A stretch of 64,000 bases of DNA from Bagarius yarrelli (GCA_005784505.1 VCAZ01000003.1:5893510-5957509); one strand, 5' to 3'; counted from the first letter of the stretch, positions 11,061-25,387 are shown. The notes: generated by a model from the sequence alone, not told the origin. Numbers and translations are program-made.

Positions 11061-12718
11061 CTGCAATGCGGCGGGTGTGGTTTAGTTGTACAGCGCGGTG
11101 CTTACACTCACACTGTACATCTGCCCTCAGTTACCCCAGCTGATCTTAGCTTTAAATGTCTCCCTAGCACTGATTGTAAGAGCTTTAGTTTCTGTAATGC
11201 CACACTGGAGCTTTGTAGTGACCTAGAACTGATTCAGGTGTGAGGTTTTTTTAGTGGCTTAGAAAGGCCTTGGTGCTGCTTTTCTATTCTGATGTGATGC
11301 TTATTCCGCTCTTTACATTGATGTCCACTGTCTTCACTTCTATATCCACCGTCCACTTCACTTCTTTTGGATTTAAACGCTGTCACTGTTGAAAGAAAAT
11401 GCAGCCATTCCTGTTATTTTGGTTCCTGCATCATTATTCCTGGCACCACAAATGCAGACATACTGAAATAGTATTTTTGGCCTCATCATCTAAGAGACTT
11501 GTTCAAAGTAAATATAGTGTTTTTAGTTAAATGCCGGCATGCGGTTTGGTTATGTGCATACTCACAATTATTCTATTCAGATTTACTTTGATGATCAGAC
11601 GATTTTTTATTATAAATATTAAATATTGTTATTTGTGGGCAAAGACACGCCCTAGTGCACATCACTGAAGACTAATTCAGACACAGGGAAGCCAGTGTTT
11701 GTTCACTTTTTCTGTGAGTACTGAAGATATTACTTCATATCAAATCATTCCAGTAGACATATTTTTAACATTTATGTTTAAATTATTTGATAAATCCATG
11801 CTATTTACCAAGTACACCAGTGTTTGGACTAGAATCAAGTGTTTAGTGTCATTCACACTTAACAACCCCTAAGCTTTTTCAATGGCTTTTGGCATCTTGT
11901 ACATCTTCATTTTTTAACAAATGTGTAAGATTTGAAACATTTTCTTTCTCTCTGTCTCAGTTTCTTTCGAATCCAGAATAACCTGCAGCTTCATGAATAT
12001 CATGTCTTACAAAGCTTTGTGTGTATTATTAACAGTACAACTGTCATGATCCGAGCAGCAGTGGTGAATTGCAAGATTTAACGGATGTGTTATTTCAAAC
12101 TAACCAAATCACCATAAACAACATGGAAAGTGGAATGTAATGCACTTAAAGCTCCAGTTTGTAACTGTACATACATCAAAACTGTCTCTTTATTTTAGCC
12201 CGATTCACGCAAAAACATTCTTGTAAAAACGTTTTGTAATTTGAATGATACTGGTAGGTCTTAAGGGGAAATATGAGTATAGAGCCGTTTGTCTTTGCGA
12301 CATCACATCTGTTCGTAAATATAAAAAAGGAGTCCTATCCCACTAACTGCTCATACTGATATTGTTAGTATTAATAATTTGAAAACAAAGTATAACAATA
12401 ATAGTAATTATTGCCATGGTTTGTTCTGACCAAAGTGGCGGACATGTTACTTCCTTGTTCAGATGATATGTTCCAGTGAAAATTCTTATTTGGTTCATCT
12501 TTTCAAGCTGTAGAATTTATGCAGTATAAACACACTGGTGTGGTGACTGACAGTCCACACGTACACACATAACCCCACACATGGTCTTAAGCAAACATTT
12601 TAAACCATTTTGTTTATTTACAGGAAAATATAACGCTTTCAGAAATTAAACTAAACTTGCAAAATATTTGTAGCCAGCAATTAGCAATGTATATGCTGTT
12701 TTTTAATAATCTGTTGTC

Positions 12719-13640
12719 TCAAAAAGTTTTTCTTGTCCAAGAACTGTTGGAAAGAGCAACTGAGTCAAGCAACTGAGTGGCTCTGGAGGATAGAAAGGTC
12801 GTACCCTTTTTATGTTGTAGAGGATAAACCAGCAGCTGATTGTCAGTGATTACTATAAGGTTGCAAGCAGTGGTTGAAGGGGAGATCAGAGAGTTGTCTA
12901 TGATGATTGCAAGATCCTGGAACGGTAACAAGTCAGCTGAGATGAAGAGCAGTTCCGTTTTGCCGGGCATGCCAAGATCCAGACAGAAGCTGTGGTGTCT
13001 GAGGGAGAAAAAAAAAATACAAGTTGGCTGTAATCTGCATAACAATGGGAGGAGAACCTATGTGAGGAAATGACTTGACCAATTGAGTGGGTATTGAGGT
13101 AGGAAAACAAATTACTGAGCCCTGTGGGACACCAAAAAGTCTGCATGTTGTTCCTCTTCATATTACCTGCTATAAACGACCATCCAAGTAGGAAGCAAAC
13201 CACTGCCATGCTGCTCCACAAATACCAAGACAATTTAGGGTGGACAGCAGAGTCTTGTGGTTGACCATGTCAAATCCAGCTAAAAGTTCCAAAAGGATGA
13301 GGACAAATGACAGTTTGGAGGATCTGGCAGTATGTAGCATTTTAGTGATTATCAATAGGGCCATCTCTGTAGTTCCTCTGCAGACAGAGAGCATAGAGCA
13401 GAGGGAGCTGGGGGGTTGTGTAGCGATGATCTTCAGGAGCTTGCAAGGGTCTTTCGCAGATGATTCAATTTTCTCCTTGTAGAAGGCAGTTTTGGCCAAG
13501 GTCATATCCGAAGGAAATGTAGACAAAAGAGCGTGATATGTGGCAAAAAATGTCTTAGAATATAATTTCTTCCATTTTCTCTCAGCTGGTCTAAATTCAT
13601 GCTGGCTGTGAAGCAACACATCCGACAATCAAGGAACAGG
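12719..13640 (-). pseudogene. L2-like non-LTR retrotransposon reverse transcriptase relic
   Basis: On the minus strand, two overlapping frames give recognisable pieces of an L2/CR1-type reverse transcriptase. They read in order KIESSAKDPCKLLKII (linker before RT), LLELLAGFDMVNHKTLLSTL (RT with the AFDTVNH-like motif), WFASYLDGR, and then, after a frame change near 13200, SSHCYADYSQL (the YADD catalytic box). The second catalytic aspartate appears as tyrosine, and stops and frameshifts separate the pieces, so it is dead. No endonuclease domain or 3' end is visible. It is a 5'-truncated or internal fragment in the first intron, antisense to epb41l3. Confidence 0.85.
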
Positions 13641-15802
13641 ACAAGAAATCTTATGAAAGACTTGTTATTAATGTTAACTTACTTTACAACTCCAAAGTGC
13701 TTTGTTGAACAAAGCCTGTTTGTGACATCTATGAAGGGCAACTGCCCCATGTGTCCTGTCTACAGGATGACATAATCAGCTGCAACGTCCTCTTACATAG
13801 AAATTCGCTGAGTCTCATCTTATACATTTGATCACATTTAGTGGCTAAAATGCAGAACCTAAATTAGCATCCATCAGCCTCAACATGTAAACTAAAATGT
13901 ATGTGTGGTTATTCAAACACAAGCCCATCAACTAAACAAAATTTCCTGCAGTTTAAAGATTTATGTGTGTTAAACATTATTTAAGACAATGTTGGCATTT
14001 GTTAGCTTAAATTGTAGGTTAAAAAAATGTAAAAAAGTTTTCAAAAGGTTTTAAATCTACATTGTGGCAACTTCACAGGTTGTGACATGGCCAGAGACTG
14101 TAGTATTTCGCTTATGCGTTATTGTCTCATTATTATTCATAAGGCCGAGGGTTTTTTCCTAGGAGAAGACAATCTCTTAAATATTCATCAAGTCATCAAG
14201 TCAAGCTGTGAGATCGCGTAGTAGGTTTTTGTTTTATTGAAATAAATCATTAAAAAAAGCTGTTAACATTTTTAGGCAAAATTTTAAGAGCCGGGTAAAC
14301 TTATAAGCAAAATGTAAAACAGATAAACACCATAAAAGAAACAGTTTACCTTAAACTTATTGTTTTTTTTGTTTTTTTTATAAATTAGATATAAAGTGCA
14401 TATAAAAGTATAAAGTTTATACAAAAATACATCATAGTGTATACAATTTTTAGTTAAACAAAATTCAGAAGTTTATTTATTTATTTAGCTATTATTTATT
14501 TATTTGATTGGAATCTGTTATACATATTTTTACAGGTTGCATTACATTTATTACCAGATGAAGGCTGTTCAACGCATTACAAAGTTTAGGTTTTCTGCAC
14601 GTGGATTATTCACATAATACTAATGCTTCTCATGAATAAAACAAACTCAACAAAAGCAACTTCCAGTAACTGATATGACTCATAGATGCTATTATGTACA
14701 CCTCGATTTCCTGCCCCTCTTGAGGCAGATATGGCAGAAAAGATTAGTAAAGCACTTAAACATAAATGTAACAGCCAAAAATATTATAAAGCAGTATTTC
14801 CCAAAACAGTCTATGAAGTTAAACAATTTCAGGTTTGAGGGGTTTTTTGGTTAATAATTTTGTTATAAGCCAAATATTTAAGCCCTTACAGTTAGTAAGG
14901 CCATGTGTGTGAATATGTTAAACCTAATGAGATAAAATAAAGTGTTCACACTTTATATATCAACATATCAGCATGTGTGACGTGTTAAATCACTAGTCAC
15001 AAGTTTGTATCTATATTTTAAAAGGTATTTTTATTATAAAAATACAAAATAATAAAAAAACATAATACTAAATTGTAAAATCATTATATAACAGATGCTG
15101 GTGATAAGAAAATATAAAGTTGTTCCTTTATAACTACTTAAAGGAATTGCCATTAAATTGTTTATATATGCCTTCATGTTTCACTTTTGCTTTTACAGAT
15201 TAAAATTAATTGTTCTTTATACCACAGTTATTTGTCAGTTTGTACTACGAGCTGGTAAATTTTCTAATCAGATCAGAATGTGTTTGATTCATTTCAACTG
15301 TAAACATTTATTCCTAATTCATATTGCAGGTGTATATCAATGTACTCTAATTTGTTATTTCTAAAATAAAAAACGCATTCACACGGACGTGCGTGTGCTG
15401 TTAATATTTAAAGCTTAACCAATAAACAGTAAATTAATGGATATATAACACTGCGCATTTGGTTATAATTGTTGTTACGGTATATCGTAGAGATATTTGA
15501 AACATTTTTAACAGTGTTTTTAGGTGCTACTGACTCTCTCTAAATTGATGTAGGATTTATTACAACACTTAGTACCTTAAACAGCCTATCTTGTGCTGTT
15601 TTATTATTTATTACTTCTTTAGAACGCTTGTAAATCTTTAATACAGTATGTCCAGCTATATTGGTTACATTAGCACAGTTTGCTGAGAATTGCTGAGCTG
15701 TCGTTATAGCAAACTCTGATCCTCCAATTAGCAGCACAAAAAAATAGCACACAACACAGGGCTGTTTTTACATAATGACACATTTTGAGAAAGGGTTCAC
15801 AG

Positions 15803-16644
15803 TAGGGCTGTGCGATTTATTTGAGTTTTTTTCTGACAGATATTTTGCGATTGTGATTTGCCTTTGTCTTCTTATTAATGTGCAGCACACACTTTATAGA
15901 TTTATAGAGTCCTTAAGTCCTTGTAGTCCAGCAGATGCTGTGTGCCTTTCTACCAAATAGATGGTTAGCTTTTTGCTGCTCTTATGCAGTCAGTGCTGCC
16001 TAAATGCATTTTAGAAAAAACAAAACAAAAAAGATATTACATTATTCCAGCGTTTATTGATTTTTCCCCGAAAAAAATATCCATTAAACTAAATATATTT
16101 TTCTTTTATTGCATAAACCAAAAAAACAACCTTTTCTTCTGTAAACAAGATCTTTTTGGAGTAAGGTAGGCAGTCCAGCTATCAGTAGTTCTGCACGAGT
16201 TTTTAGCTCAAAGTCAGCACCATGTTAGTGAAACTAAAATACAGTTTGTTCATCCGAATTAACGACTAAGTCTGTTGTTATAGTGTCATAAATTTTATTT
16301 CTATATTCAGTGTGGAATTGCAAAAAAACTGTGGAATTGCAACGCAGCATTTCTATATTGCCTGTCCAGAGCGTGGATGAGGATTTTAAACCTCTCCTAA
16401 ACAGCTGGCAAACAATTCTGAAATTATACTTTTATACTATATTATAATTACACTATCAGACGGCTTGTCCATAGTACTTTTAGACAACGTTTTAGCAACA
16501 AACCTTAACAGCCCTCTGTGGTCATTTTTTCTCTTGCAAATTACCTTTTTTTCTGTGTCTGTTACTTCCAAGCTTAAGCGATAAGGTAATTGCAGCGTTT
16601 TAAATCACGATTACGATTCGATTTCGATTAATCGTTCAGCCCTA
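15803..16644. mobile_element. hAT-like MITE, 842 bp
   Basis: The left end TAGGGCTGTGCGATT pairs with the right end AATCGTTCAGCCCTA (complement TAGGGCTGAACGATT). The inner right part is ATCACGATTACGATTCGATT, typical of this fish element class. I see no transposase, only short frames. Confidence 0.75.
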
Positions 16645-18417
16645 GTTCAAAATCACTGAGCTTGAACTCAGTACACAACAGCCTGGTTTTGCACTTGTGC
16701 ACTTAATCAAGCTAGCATTAATTAATCGTAAAGAGTTGACAGTGTCAGCAAAAAACATGTACGGTTAAGAAAATGTACTTCTTTATGGTTTGTACTAAAA
16801 CATAATTAAACATTTATTGTTAAAGTTTGAAGTAACCTGATGATTGCAATTTACTGTCTCTGTGAAGTTTCTGTAAATGATCCACCTGATGTGTTTGTAG
16901 GCTTATGTTGTATGTTAGCCTTGCTGCGATAATCTGTGTTGACGGCGTTAAGACGCAACACCAGTTATATCACTTGCCCACTGTGGCTTTGTGATTTGGC
17001 ATCTTATCTTCAATAAGCATCATGCCTCAGAATTAAAAACTTTTTTCTTGGATGACTTCACAAGTTGCTTAAAATATGTTTAGGTTTAGATCTTATTTAT
17101 AAACTGTCAACCTTCATTTTGATACATGACTGATTTTGGAACACTCGGAAATGCGGGATATGGAGAACATGCTTTAAGCTAGACCTGTCTTTAATTAGTA
17201 TTGAATTTCATTTATTAATGCTGCTTATGAATACGCTAACAGAATAGCATTATGGCACATCAGTGAAGCAATAATATTGCTGCCTCACTACACAAAACAG
17301 TGCATTCATTGATTTAATGTAAAAAATAAAAAAATATATATATATCTCTACCTTGTGCTGCAGAGGAAGAAAGATAAAGTTTAATTTTATAGTTCATAAG
17401 TTCAAAGGTTTTGCTTTAGGATCAGATGATTTTATATACCTTACCCTAAATCCTGTTAAGAAAAAAGATGTTCAAAGCTTCTCCTAAGTGAACTCTTTCG
17501 TCTCCACAGGTGGTGCTCTCCATTTCCTCTAAGCTAAAGAGGCACATTTAAAGAGAGACCAGATGCAGTAGGGTTTAGTGGGTAATTGGTGGAAGCACTT
17601 ACGTGCTCAGACTGGTCTGGGCTTTTTCCTTTAGATAATAGCTTAAGGGAAGGGATGTTGAGGGGCTTTGAGGCTAAGGGCACCATGGAGACTAAGGAAA
17701 GCTGACTTAAAATTTAATTATTGTTGTTTTTTTGAATACATTTTTTGCTTTTGAAATAAATTTGTATGCAAGGCAGCAGGAAAGCCAGATAGAGTTGTGT
17801 TAAGAATAATTTGCAGTTCACATCAAAGCTTTAAAACGAACCATAACAAAGCCATTATGTAATATTGCTGGCAGCATATAGGCATGTGTTCCAGGTGCGG
17901 CTTCTTTCACACTCCAATATGTTGTCATAAAAAACCTGATGGAGTTTTTAAAGCATATGGGAAGATGAATTATTTTATAGAAAATCTAAAAAGAATATGT
18001 TAGTTGAGTATAAGCCTGTGTGGATTGGATGCCACTGACTGCAGAATGATGTACAGACAGACCATCCTAGTTTGGGATTTGATACTAATTATCACTCCAT
18101 CTCTGGTAGTACAAAACCTCAGCTGCAAAATGGCGGGGGCTTTGTCACTGAGGTGCTCAAATTAGCAACGCAATTACCTTGAAGACCTGTCTGTTCTGAC
18201 ATGTCATTTACATACCCAAATTCAGTCCACCAGATGCTGGAACAAACCATTACAGGAAATGAAAGCAAACACATACGTTAGCTACACTAACCAATTTTAT
18301 ACGCAGAAAAAATCCAAACGCTACATTATATGTATATAGGGGCATAAATATTTTGCAATGATTGATAATAAATAAACATGTTGTAGTTTTTAAAATATTT
18401 ATTTATTTATTTATTTA
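16645..18417. other. Intron 1 segment, nothing specific seen
   Basis: Non-repetitive AT-rich DNA. A possible acceptor-like run TCGTCTCCACAG precedes 17511, but no coherent exon with a donor follows. A short (TA)n run lies near 17334-17345. Confidence 0.4.
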
Positions 18418-18543
18418 TCTTCTATATCCGCTTACTTCCTAATTCGGGGTCACAGGGATCTGCTGGAGCTTATCCCAGCCATCTCTAAAAGGGAGAAAGG
18501 CAGGAGGGGTAAACCCTGGACAGGTTGACAGTCCATCACAAGG

Positions 18544-18574
<31 letters not shown>

Positions 18575-18600
18575 GGCAGGCAGTTACCGGGGCCTCCTGA
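18418..18600 (+). repeat. Dispersed repeat family D with (CA)n
   Basis: It contains TATCCGCTTACTTCCTAATT, CGGGGTCACAGGGATCTGCT and CCTGGACAGGTTGACAGTCC, the hallmarks also seen at 50527-50850. It ends in a (CA)n tract at 18547-18574 and then degenerates. Confidence 0.75.
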
Positions 18601-21600
18601 AAGCTGACTATTTAAACATTCGGAAATGTTATTGTTAATATACCATCAATCAACCCCCCACCCCTACCCCCTGCAAGAGGAAGGAAAAGAGGAAATATGA
18701 CAGCAGTAATTGCTTGAGATAAGACTGACTTAAGGAATTATATGTTTTCATTTTTAATTACATCTAATTTTCGTATATATATTTGTCTGCAAAAAGAATT
18801 ACATGTAATAGTCTAATTACTAATATTAACTAACTAACTATATGAAAACAGGTTAGCTTAGCAGCTTTATGTACTGTTATGTAAATATGTTTTTGCCGGT
18901 AACAATCTGTTACTGTAAATGTAAAGATTGTACTGTATCTTTGATATTATATTGTACAGTATTGTACCTTCTGCTATAATTAAGATGATTCATATTTTGT
19001 TAAATAATAAATAGTTTGTTTTAAAAAATACAAAGAATTTTCTGTTGTATGTGATTTGACTACTTTTTGTATGTTGTATAAACATATCCAGGTAACAGCT
19101 GCATATTTATTTAATTATTCAATCAAGTGTCAGCAAGACAATGCATTGCAGGTACATATAAAAGGCTTCAGTGAATGTTTACTATCTGTCATACATCAGC
19201 ATGGGGAGAAAGAGATCTTAGTGTCTTCAGCATAGATGTTTGGTGATTAAAGTTGTGGTCAGAGGAGAATTTGTAGACCAGAAGAACCACACGTTACAAC
19301 TATAGTAAGCAGAAAAGCATCTTACAAAAAAAAAAAAAAACGTCAAGGGTTTAGGCAGATTGGATACAACAGAAGACCACATCAGGGCTCTACTCTCATC
19401 AGTCAGGAAATAGAGTCCAGACACAAGACACAAAACTGGACAAAATAATATTAATTAATCAATCCAAAATGATAGGTGAAGTACTTAGATATGATTAGTG
19501 ACTTAATACCCTAAATCATAGCCTTTGACCAAAAAGCCTATCCTTAAATCTTAAACTGTTTTAACCTGGTAGTTTTCTGCAACACTTGTCTTCAGAATGT
19601 CATTGCAAGCATGTCTACCCTCAGCTGTGAGATAGTTGTCACACACCAATAGTCCAAGTATGACCAAATGAATGTGTAACACACACCTCCTGCTCACTCT
19701 TGCCAGCTGTTCTGGCTCAGCATGATAAGCCTATATACTGGCATCAGATCACATATTCTAATTTTAGCCCTCTGTGCACGGGCGGTAATAAGCACGGCAC
19801 ATACAGCTAGAGCTTCTCTACAGAAACCCATAGCAGAAGTGATCCTGTTGCAGTTTAGTGTTTACTGCAAATCAAAGCCGCCCGTAGATCACTGATGGGA
19901 GGAACTGGGTCTACTGCCAAATGTATGCTCTTTCAGTGAGTTGTTTTGCTACTAAGTTTGTGCTGTGGTTGCATTATTGAGATGTGTTTTGGCTATAAAG
20001 ATACTAGTGCAGTCCATTAGAATCGTTGTTATGCTGCAAGGCTTCAATCCAAAGCTTTAAATTGTATCAAACTGAGATTGGGTATGTACCGATACACCAC
20101 AAATTTTGTCACTGAGCTAACAAGCAAGTGATTGTGCTGCTTTAACACACTTTGAGCATTGAAATTTTTACTAAAATCATATGTTCTAAGAATAATTGAA
20201 GCATTTTTTTTTTTTTTTAATTAATTGTATTTTTTAAGTGGTTACATTGGTATTTTGGGCTGTTTACATTTACATCATCCAACAGATGCTCTTATCCAGA
20301 GCGACGTACGGAATTGCTTTGAGTCTCATCATTGAGCAGCTGAATACTGGTACATTAGATCACAAATCACAGGGTAAAAATATAGATATTGTAATATGTA
20401 ATGTATTAAAAAATATCGGGCTATACTGTATCGTGAGATATTGTATTGTGATTTGCAAGGTATTGTGAGGCACTTGCTAATAAACAGCCCTCTTTGATAT
20501 GCTATAATTTTGTTTGTGATAGTGAAACCCAATGCATCTGTTTCTGTATCTGTTTAGTGCTTAAAATATCTTTATTGAATATAATTAGATTTGATATATT
20601 TAATAAGATCAGACGTGACTATGGTCTAACTTCCGAGTGTTTTTATTTATAGCCTATGAAATCATTATGTGCTATCACTGGGAAAGACTCAGATGTAGAA
20701 AAGCAAATATTTGCCTCTTCAAGGACTGTTTCTAATTCAGCTCATGTGGTTGTTTTCATTTGATGTTTGCTAATGAATTTAATTAATACTCGACAAACGT
20801 ACGGTCTCTCTGTATTACACAGTGTCTCAGGATTTTTGCGCTTTGTCCTATTAGTTATGCTCTTTCTTTTATGCAGCTTTTTCATTGTGTTTATTGGTAT
20901 GTCTGTGCGTAAGTGAGGTATGTGGCTGGTGAGTTTTGATAAATCTTGTTTCGATTTACAAAAGAAATAATTTTAACAGATTGGCTTAAAGGCATCATTT
21001 AATTATCTGGATTACATCTTATATCAGCATCCTTTACACACATGTATGTACGACTTGCGGTATGACGGTATATATCAGTACCCTGGTATGAATTAGCAAC
21101 CATAACGTTTTTTTTTTCATTCCGTGTATACCACGACATGTAAATAAGTGTAAATGCAGCATGCGTTTGTCTGCTTAACACCAGGGTTTGCAAAATCATT
21201 AGCCTAACGTCTAGGGGTTATTGTGTCAGGCTACCAAAATATATCCCCCAAAAATATATTTTAATGCTTTTGCATTCTTTTGAAGTATATATATATATAC
21301 TTTGAAATATGTAGTATGTCATTTTTGGGCATCTATAAAGTGTGTTTATGGAGTGGCCTTTGAGACTTTGTCAGATAAGGGGTTTTATTAAAGTTTCATT
21401 ATAGTGTTTACATAGTTATACTTTTATATTTAAGATGTTTCCCTGTTATTTAAGCAGTATTTATTTTATACCTGTGAAAGGACGTTAACTGAGGAACTTC
21501 ATTATAATAAGTTTTGTCTACACATCTGTGAAATGTAAGATACAGTAAAATATATAGTTTTAATAAGGTTAATCCAAGTTTATATTTTATATTCTATACT

Positions 21601-22302
21601 TAATAAAGCCCAAACAGAAGGAAGGTACAGTAGGTATGAAATAAGGTGAGGTTCATTTTATTTCTGGGATATGTAAGTATGTTTATAATATAAAGCCCTT
21701 TACCATGTCAACTTTACATTTTATATTAATTTACTGCAGATGTCACCTACCATGTTTGGAATTAATGTTTTTTTAGTGTGACAGTTGGATTGGAAGGTGT
21801 GTAGCAGGGAAGTGTGCCATTCTGTGTAAAATGTCTGTTATTATTTATGGGCAGCTAATAGAATTCTCAGACAGAAGAATAAATAACCTTGTAAGTGAGG
21901 AAGCAAACATAACGTGCTGTTGTAATACTATGGTATTTCTGATTCCGTGGGCCTGTGTCTTGTAAAGTCTGCTGTGTGTACTTCTTAGCCACAGGGTTAT
22001 ATTTATCCTCCTCTAAGGAATCAAAATAGTAATTCTGGTAGAGAAAGAGGAAACACAGCTGTTGGCTTCCTGTTTGATTTCTTTGATGCTGTGTCAAAAT
22101 GTAATGAAGACACTGTCTTCAAAAGGCTGGTGCTTTAATCTTCCTCCATCAATCTCCTGGGATCCCACTTCTTTCTTTCTTCAGCTCTTTTTTCACTACC
22201 ACATACTGTCTGTTGGATATTTATAATGCTACATTGTTTTTGGAATTTATGCATATTGCATAGAGGTCAGCTGTGTGTGACAGCCTGTAATACATGGCAA
22301 TA
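18601..22302. other. Intron 1 segment, no gene seen
   Basis: AT-rich DNA. It includes a T run (20203-20218), a reversed family A SINE tail at about 20265-20310 (CAGATGCTCTTATCCAGAGC) and ATATCG-type sequence at 20411-20470 resembling the interior of hAT-like elements. No exon is supported. Confidence 0.4.
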
Positions 22303-22703
22303 CAGTGGTGCCTTGACTTAAGAGTTTAATTCGTTCTGTGACGGAGCTCATAATTCAAATTACTCTTGAGTCAAATCAATTTTCCACATTAAAATGAATT
22401 GAAATGCTGATAATCCATTCCGGGTCCCCCATTCTCACCAAACTACGGCAAGCGAAGAGGGGAAAAATGATTCACCCACATAGGATGAGTGCTGACACAA
22501 AATCACCACGTTCAAACCCAATAAACAGTTTAGTTTGTTACACTAACGTGGATGTCTGACTAGCTATCAAGTGAGACACAGGATGCTGGGCGGACGTTAC
22601 GGAGTTCACTGTGGCGTTCGCTACGCCATCTAGCGGTGGGGTATCTGAAGCTAGCTCATAACCCGAATTTTAGTTGGGACACTCATAAGTCAAGGTAACA
22701 CTG
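22303..22703. mobile_element. TA-flanked MITE (Tc1/mariner-like), copy 2, inverted
   Basis: The left end CAGTGGTGCCTTGACTTAAG pairs with the right end CATAAGTCAAGGTAACACTG. TA lies on each side. The interior (CTGACTAGCTATCAAGTGAG, GCGTTCGCTACGCCATCTAG) is the reverse complement of the interior of the element at 4578-5066. No coding capacity. Confidence 0.8.
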
Positions 22704-22757
22704 TATATACAAAAGGTAGTTCTGTATTTCATATTTGATGGTAAAGTTTCACTGATT

Positions 22758-23105
22758 TAGGGATGCACAAATTCTGATACCGGTATCATTTACTCATTCT
22801 CATTAAAGCAATTCAACGCCAAAGCCCGATTCCTATTGTAATGTCACTGACCGTGCACAATGCACAAGAAATATTTGACGTTAGAAATGTCAGGCTCAGC
22901 GGTGTAGAAATATTTTTTAAATTTAATGATGACAGTCCGCTGCAAACGTTGTTCCACAAAAATATTAAGTGGTATAAAAATGAGTACTCATATTGTGAGT
23001 AATCCGATCAACATTAGAGAATTTGCCAGTAGCAGTAGCGTTAGCAATCGGTAGCGGTGAGTACCAGAAGAAAATATTGTGCATTAATAGTATTGATTCA
23101 TCCTT
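22758..23105. mobile_element. hAT-like inverted-repeat remnant
   Basis: It begins TAGGGATGCACAAATTCTGA with TACCGGTATCAT following. It ends ATAGTATTGATTCATCCTTA, an imperfect inverted match. This resembles the GGGATGCACCGAT class of fish hAT elements. No transposase. Confidence 0.55.
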
Positions 23106-24813
23106 ATTTTAAAGACTCTTATCAATAGATGTCACCTTAAAATGCCATTGTGGTAAGTGTGAGCTGAAAATCATCGTGGTGTAATATAAAAATATTAAAA
23201 AAAAACACAGTAAATCAGCCGTAAAGGGCTGAACTCGGCTGCGTATTTAATCTAGTAGCAAAGAAGACAAGATTCAGGTTCTCTTTCAGTAATCGTATAG
23301 CGGCTGTCGAGGAGAAATCCAAAGAGACTCCAGGCTGGAATACGAAAGCGCCAGTGTAGTAATTAGTGGGACATGACAGTGGTGTTTAACTGTTTAGCAA
23401 CATATGAATTTGTTTCTGCTCTAAGCAGTTGCATTATGGGGTGTTAATCTGAGTTAAGCTTGTGATGGAGTGTAAGTGGAGTGCGCTTAGAGCCACAGAA
23501 AACTACAACACTCTGACTTTTAAAAAACCTGCTCCAAACTCCAGGAAAAATCACTCCACTCCACTCCTCTCTGCTCACATACTCTGACTGACAAAGTATT
23601 TATTCAGTCATTATTACAAGAATTGATGGTGACAGATAGCTAGCATAATTAACTTAACATAACATAATTAATTTCTACCACTAGATAATATTAATGATGT
23701 CTTTTGACAATTTTAGTTTTCAGATTTTTCTGTACACTTACAATAAAGTACAAAAAAATACAGTATATATAACACAGTACTAAAAAAGCAGTTAAAAACG
23801 TCTGTAAACACTGCAATTAAAGTAGATTCTTCAGTTTTTTTATAGACAGTCTTTAAAAATCATGTTCTGCTATCATAGGTTCTGACTCATGCTGCATTTT
23901 AATTCTATTCCTCTGCCTTTGTCATTTTTACCCTCTGGCAGGAAAAAACAGTTCAGGTCAATATAAACTTGGGAATTATGTAAATTGTGGGAACTCGTTT
24001 TGACAGCAAAGATATTTTCCGACCAGGAAATGAAATAACTGACTAGGTGCTGCAATGTTTTCTAAAAAAACAACTATATAATGATGTTTCCCAATTCATT
24101 AGCAGTGCTATTTTGCTGTTTTGGCTTTATCGTGGTAAGATGTTTCCAGAGTTTTCCATTACGAAAATTGCTTGAGTTAGAGGTCTAGCTTAGGTTCTGC
24201 TTGTTTAAACACGATGTTTCTTTTTAATAGGACATGCAGTTATTTTATGTGCATTCTGAAAAGTGTTTAGTCTATTATGTTTGTCCAAAAAATGTTGTGC
24301 TATTAGACTAGACATATTTTATGTGAATACTGTTACGGCTTTGTTGCCAAGTTCAGCATTTTACCGTCGACTAAAACATGTTGTGTAGCTAAAAGCAATT
24401 TTGTTGATGCATATTAACATCTGGACTGTCCATATATGGTTACCATGGAAATCAAGTCCATTAAGCTGCTGCCGTTTACCTGTATCGTAGTTATGACGTG
24501 GGGAGCTTATCTTAGCACTGCTGCTGGTCATACTACAATGAGTGTGACCTACTTTCCAGAACATACTCTGACACGCAGGCACATTAAAAAGAGAGTTCAT
24601 AAAATGTATATTTAATGTGGATGGTTTATCCATGTTGTTGTTGTATATTCATGAGAGAGACATACAATGGATGCATTCATTAATCCAAATAGCAGCTTTA
24701 AGCTACAATTAATTACTTACCAAAAAGGTGAAGGTCATGACACATTTCTCTAAGATATGCACACATGTATTTGATGCAGCATCTTTAACCATATAGTGAC
24801 TGTATTAAGTTAT
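23106..24813. other. Intron 1 segment, nothing specific seen
   Basis: No supported exon or repeat boundary. A block near 23500-23560 has the simple pattern CTCCAAACTCCAGG...CACTCCACTCCACTCC. Confidence 0.4.
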
Positions 24814-25387
24814 TAGGGCTACACAATATATTGTTTTAGCATTGACGTCGTATCGTGCGCAGCTGCAATAGTCACATTGCAAAATTGCAGTCGACTGCAC
24901 CACAGTTCAGATCACATGTGATTTGTGGATTGATTGCAAAGTTGAATAATCGAGTGAAAGTTTATCATTTGCACATTGTTTTAGAGTTTGTTACTGTGTA
25001 AACATTTTAAACACTTTTAATGCTTTCAGACACATAACATAACAAGAAACACAACCTTTACAGCTTTAACAAAGATGAATTGTCCTTAATTTATACGGTG
25101 AAGACTACAGTGTGAATTTACATTTGATTAATTCTGTATCTAAATCTCCAGAAAAACATAAATCACTCATTATTTCATTTGCATTTTTGCTCTATTGTAT
25201 TTATCTACGCTTAAAATATAAAAAATATATTTTGGGCAGGTGCGCTGTTTTACAAAATCACCACAGTCATTCTAAAATAGTAAATTCTTTAATAATAAAG
25301 CTATTATTTTTTAAAATATTGCAATATAGATCGCAGAAATATGACATATGGCAATGCACATTCTTCCAGTATTTCGTGCATCCCAAG
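24814..25387. mobile_element. hAT-like MITE remnant
   Basis: It begins TAGGGCTACACAATATATTG, the same end as the element at 6675, and ends near CAGTATTTCGTGCATCCCA, which pairs imperfectly with it. The interior TTTATCATTTGCACATTG matches the element at 4252-4473 in reverse. Confidence 0.6.

Noticed and set aside
13240..13482. 80-codon plus-strand frame
   Set aside because: Antisense of the L2-like reverse transcriptase relic, which explains its length.
17450..17580. Possible extra 5' exon after TCGTCTCCACAG at 17511
   Set aside because: The acceptor is good, but no convincing donor follows and I see no link to the gene. Could be tested with RNA-seq.
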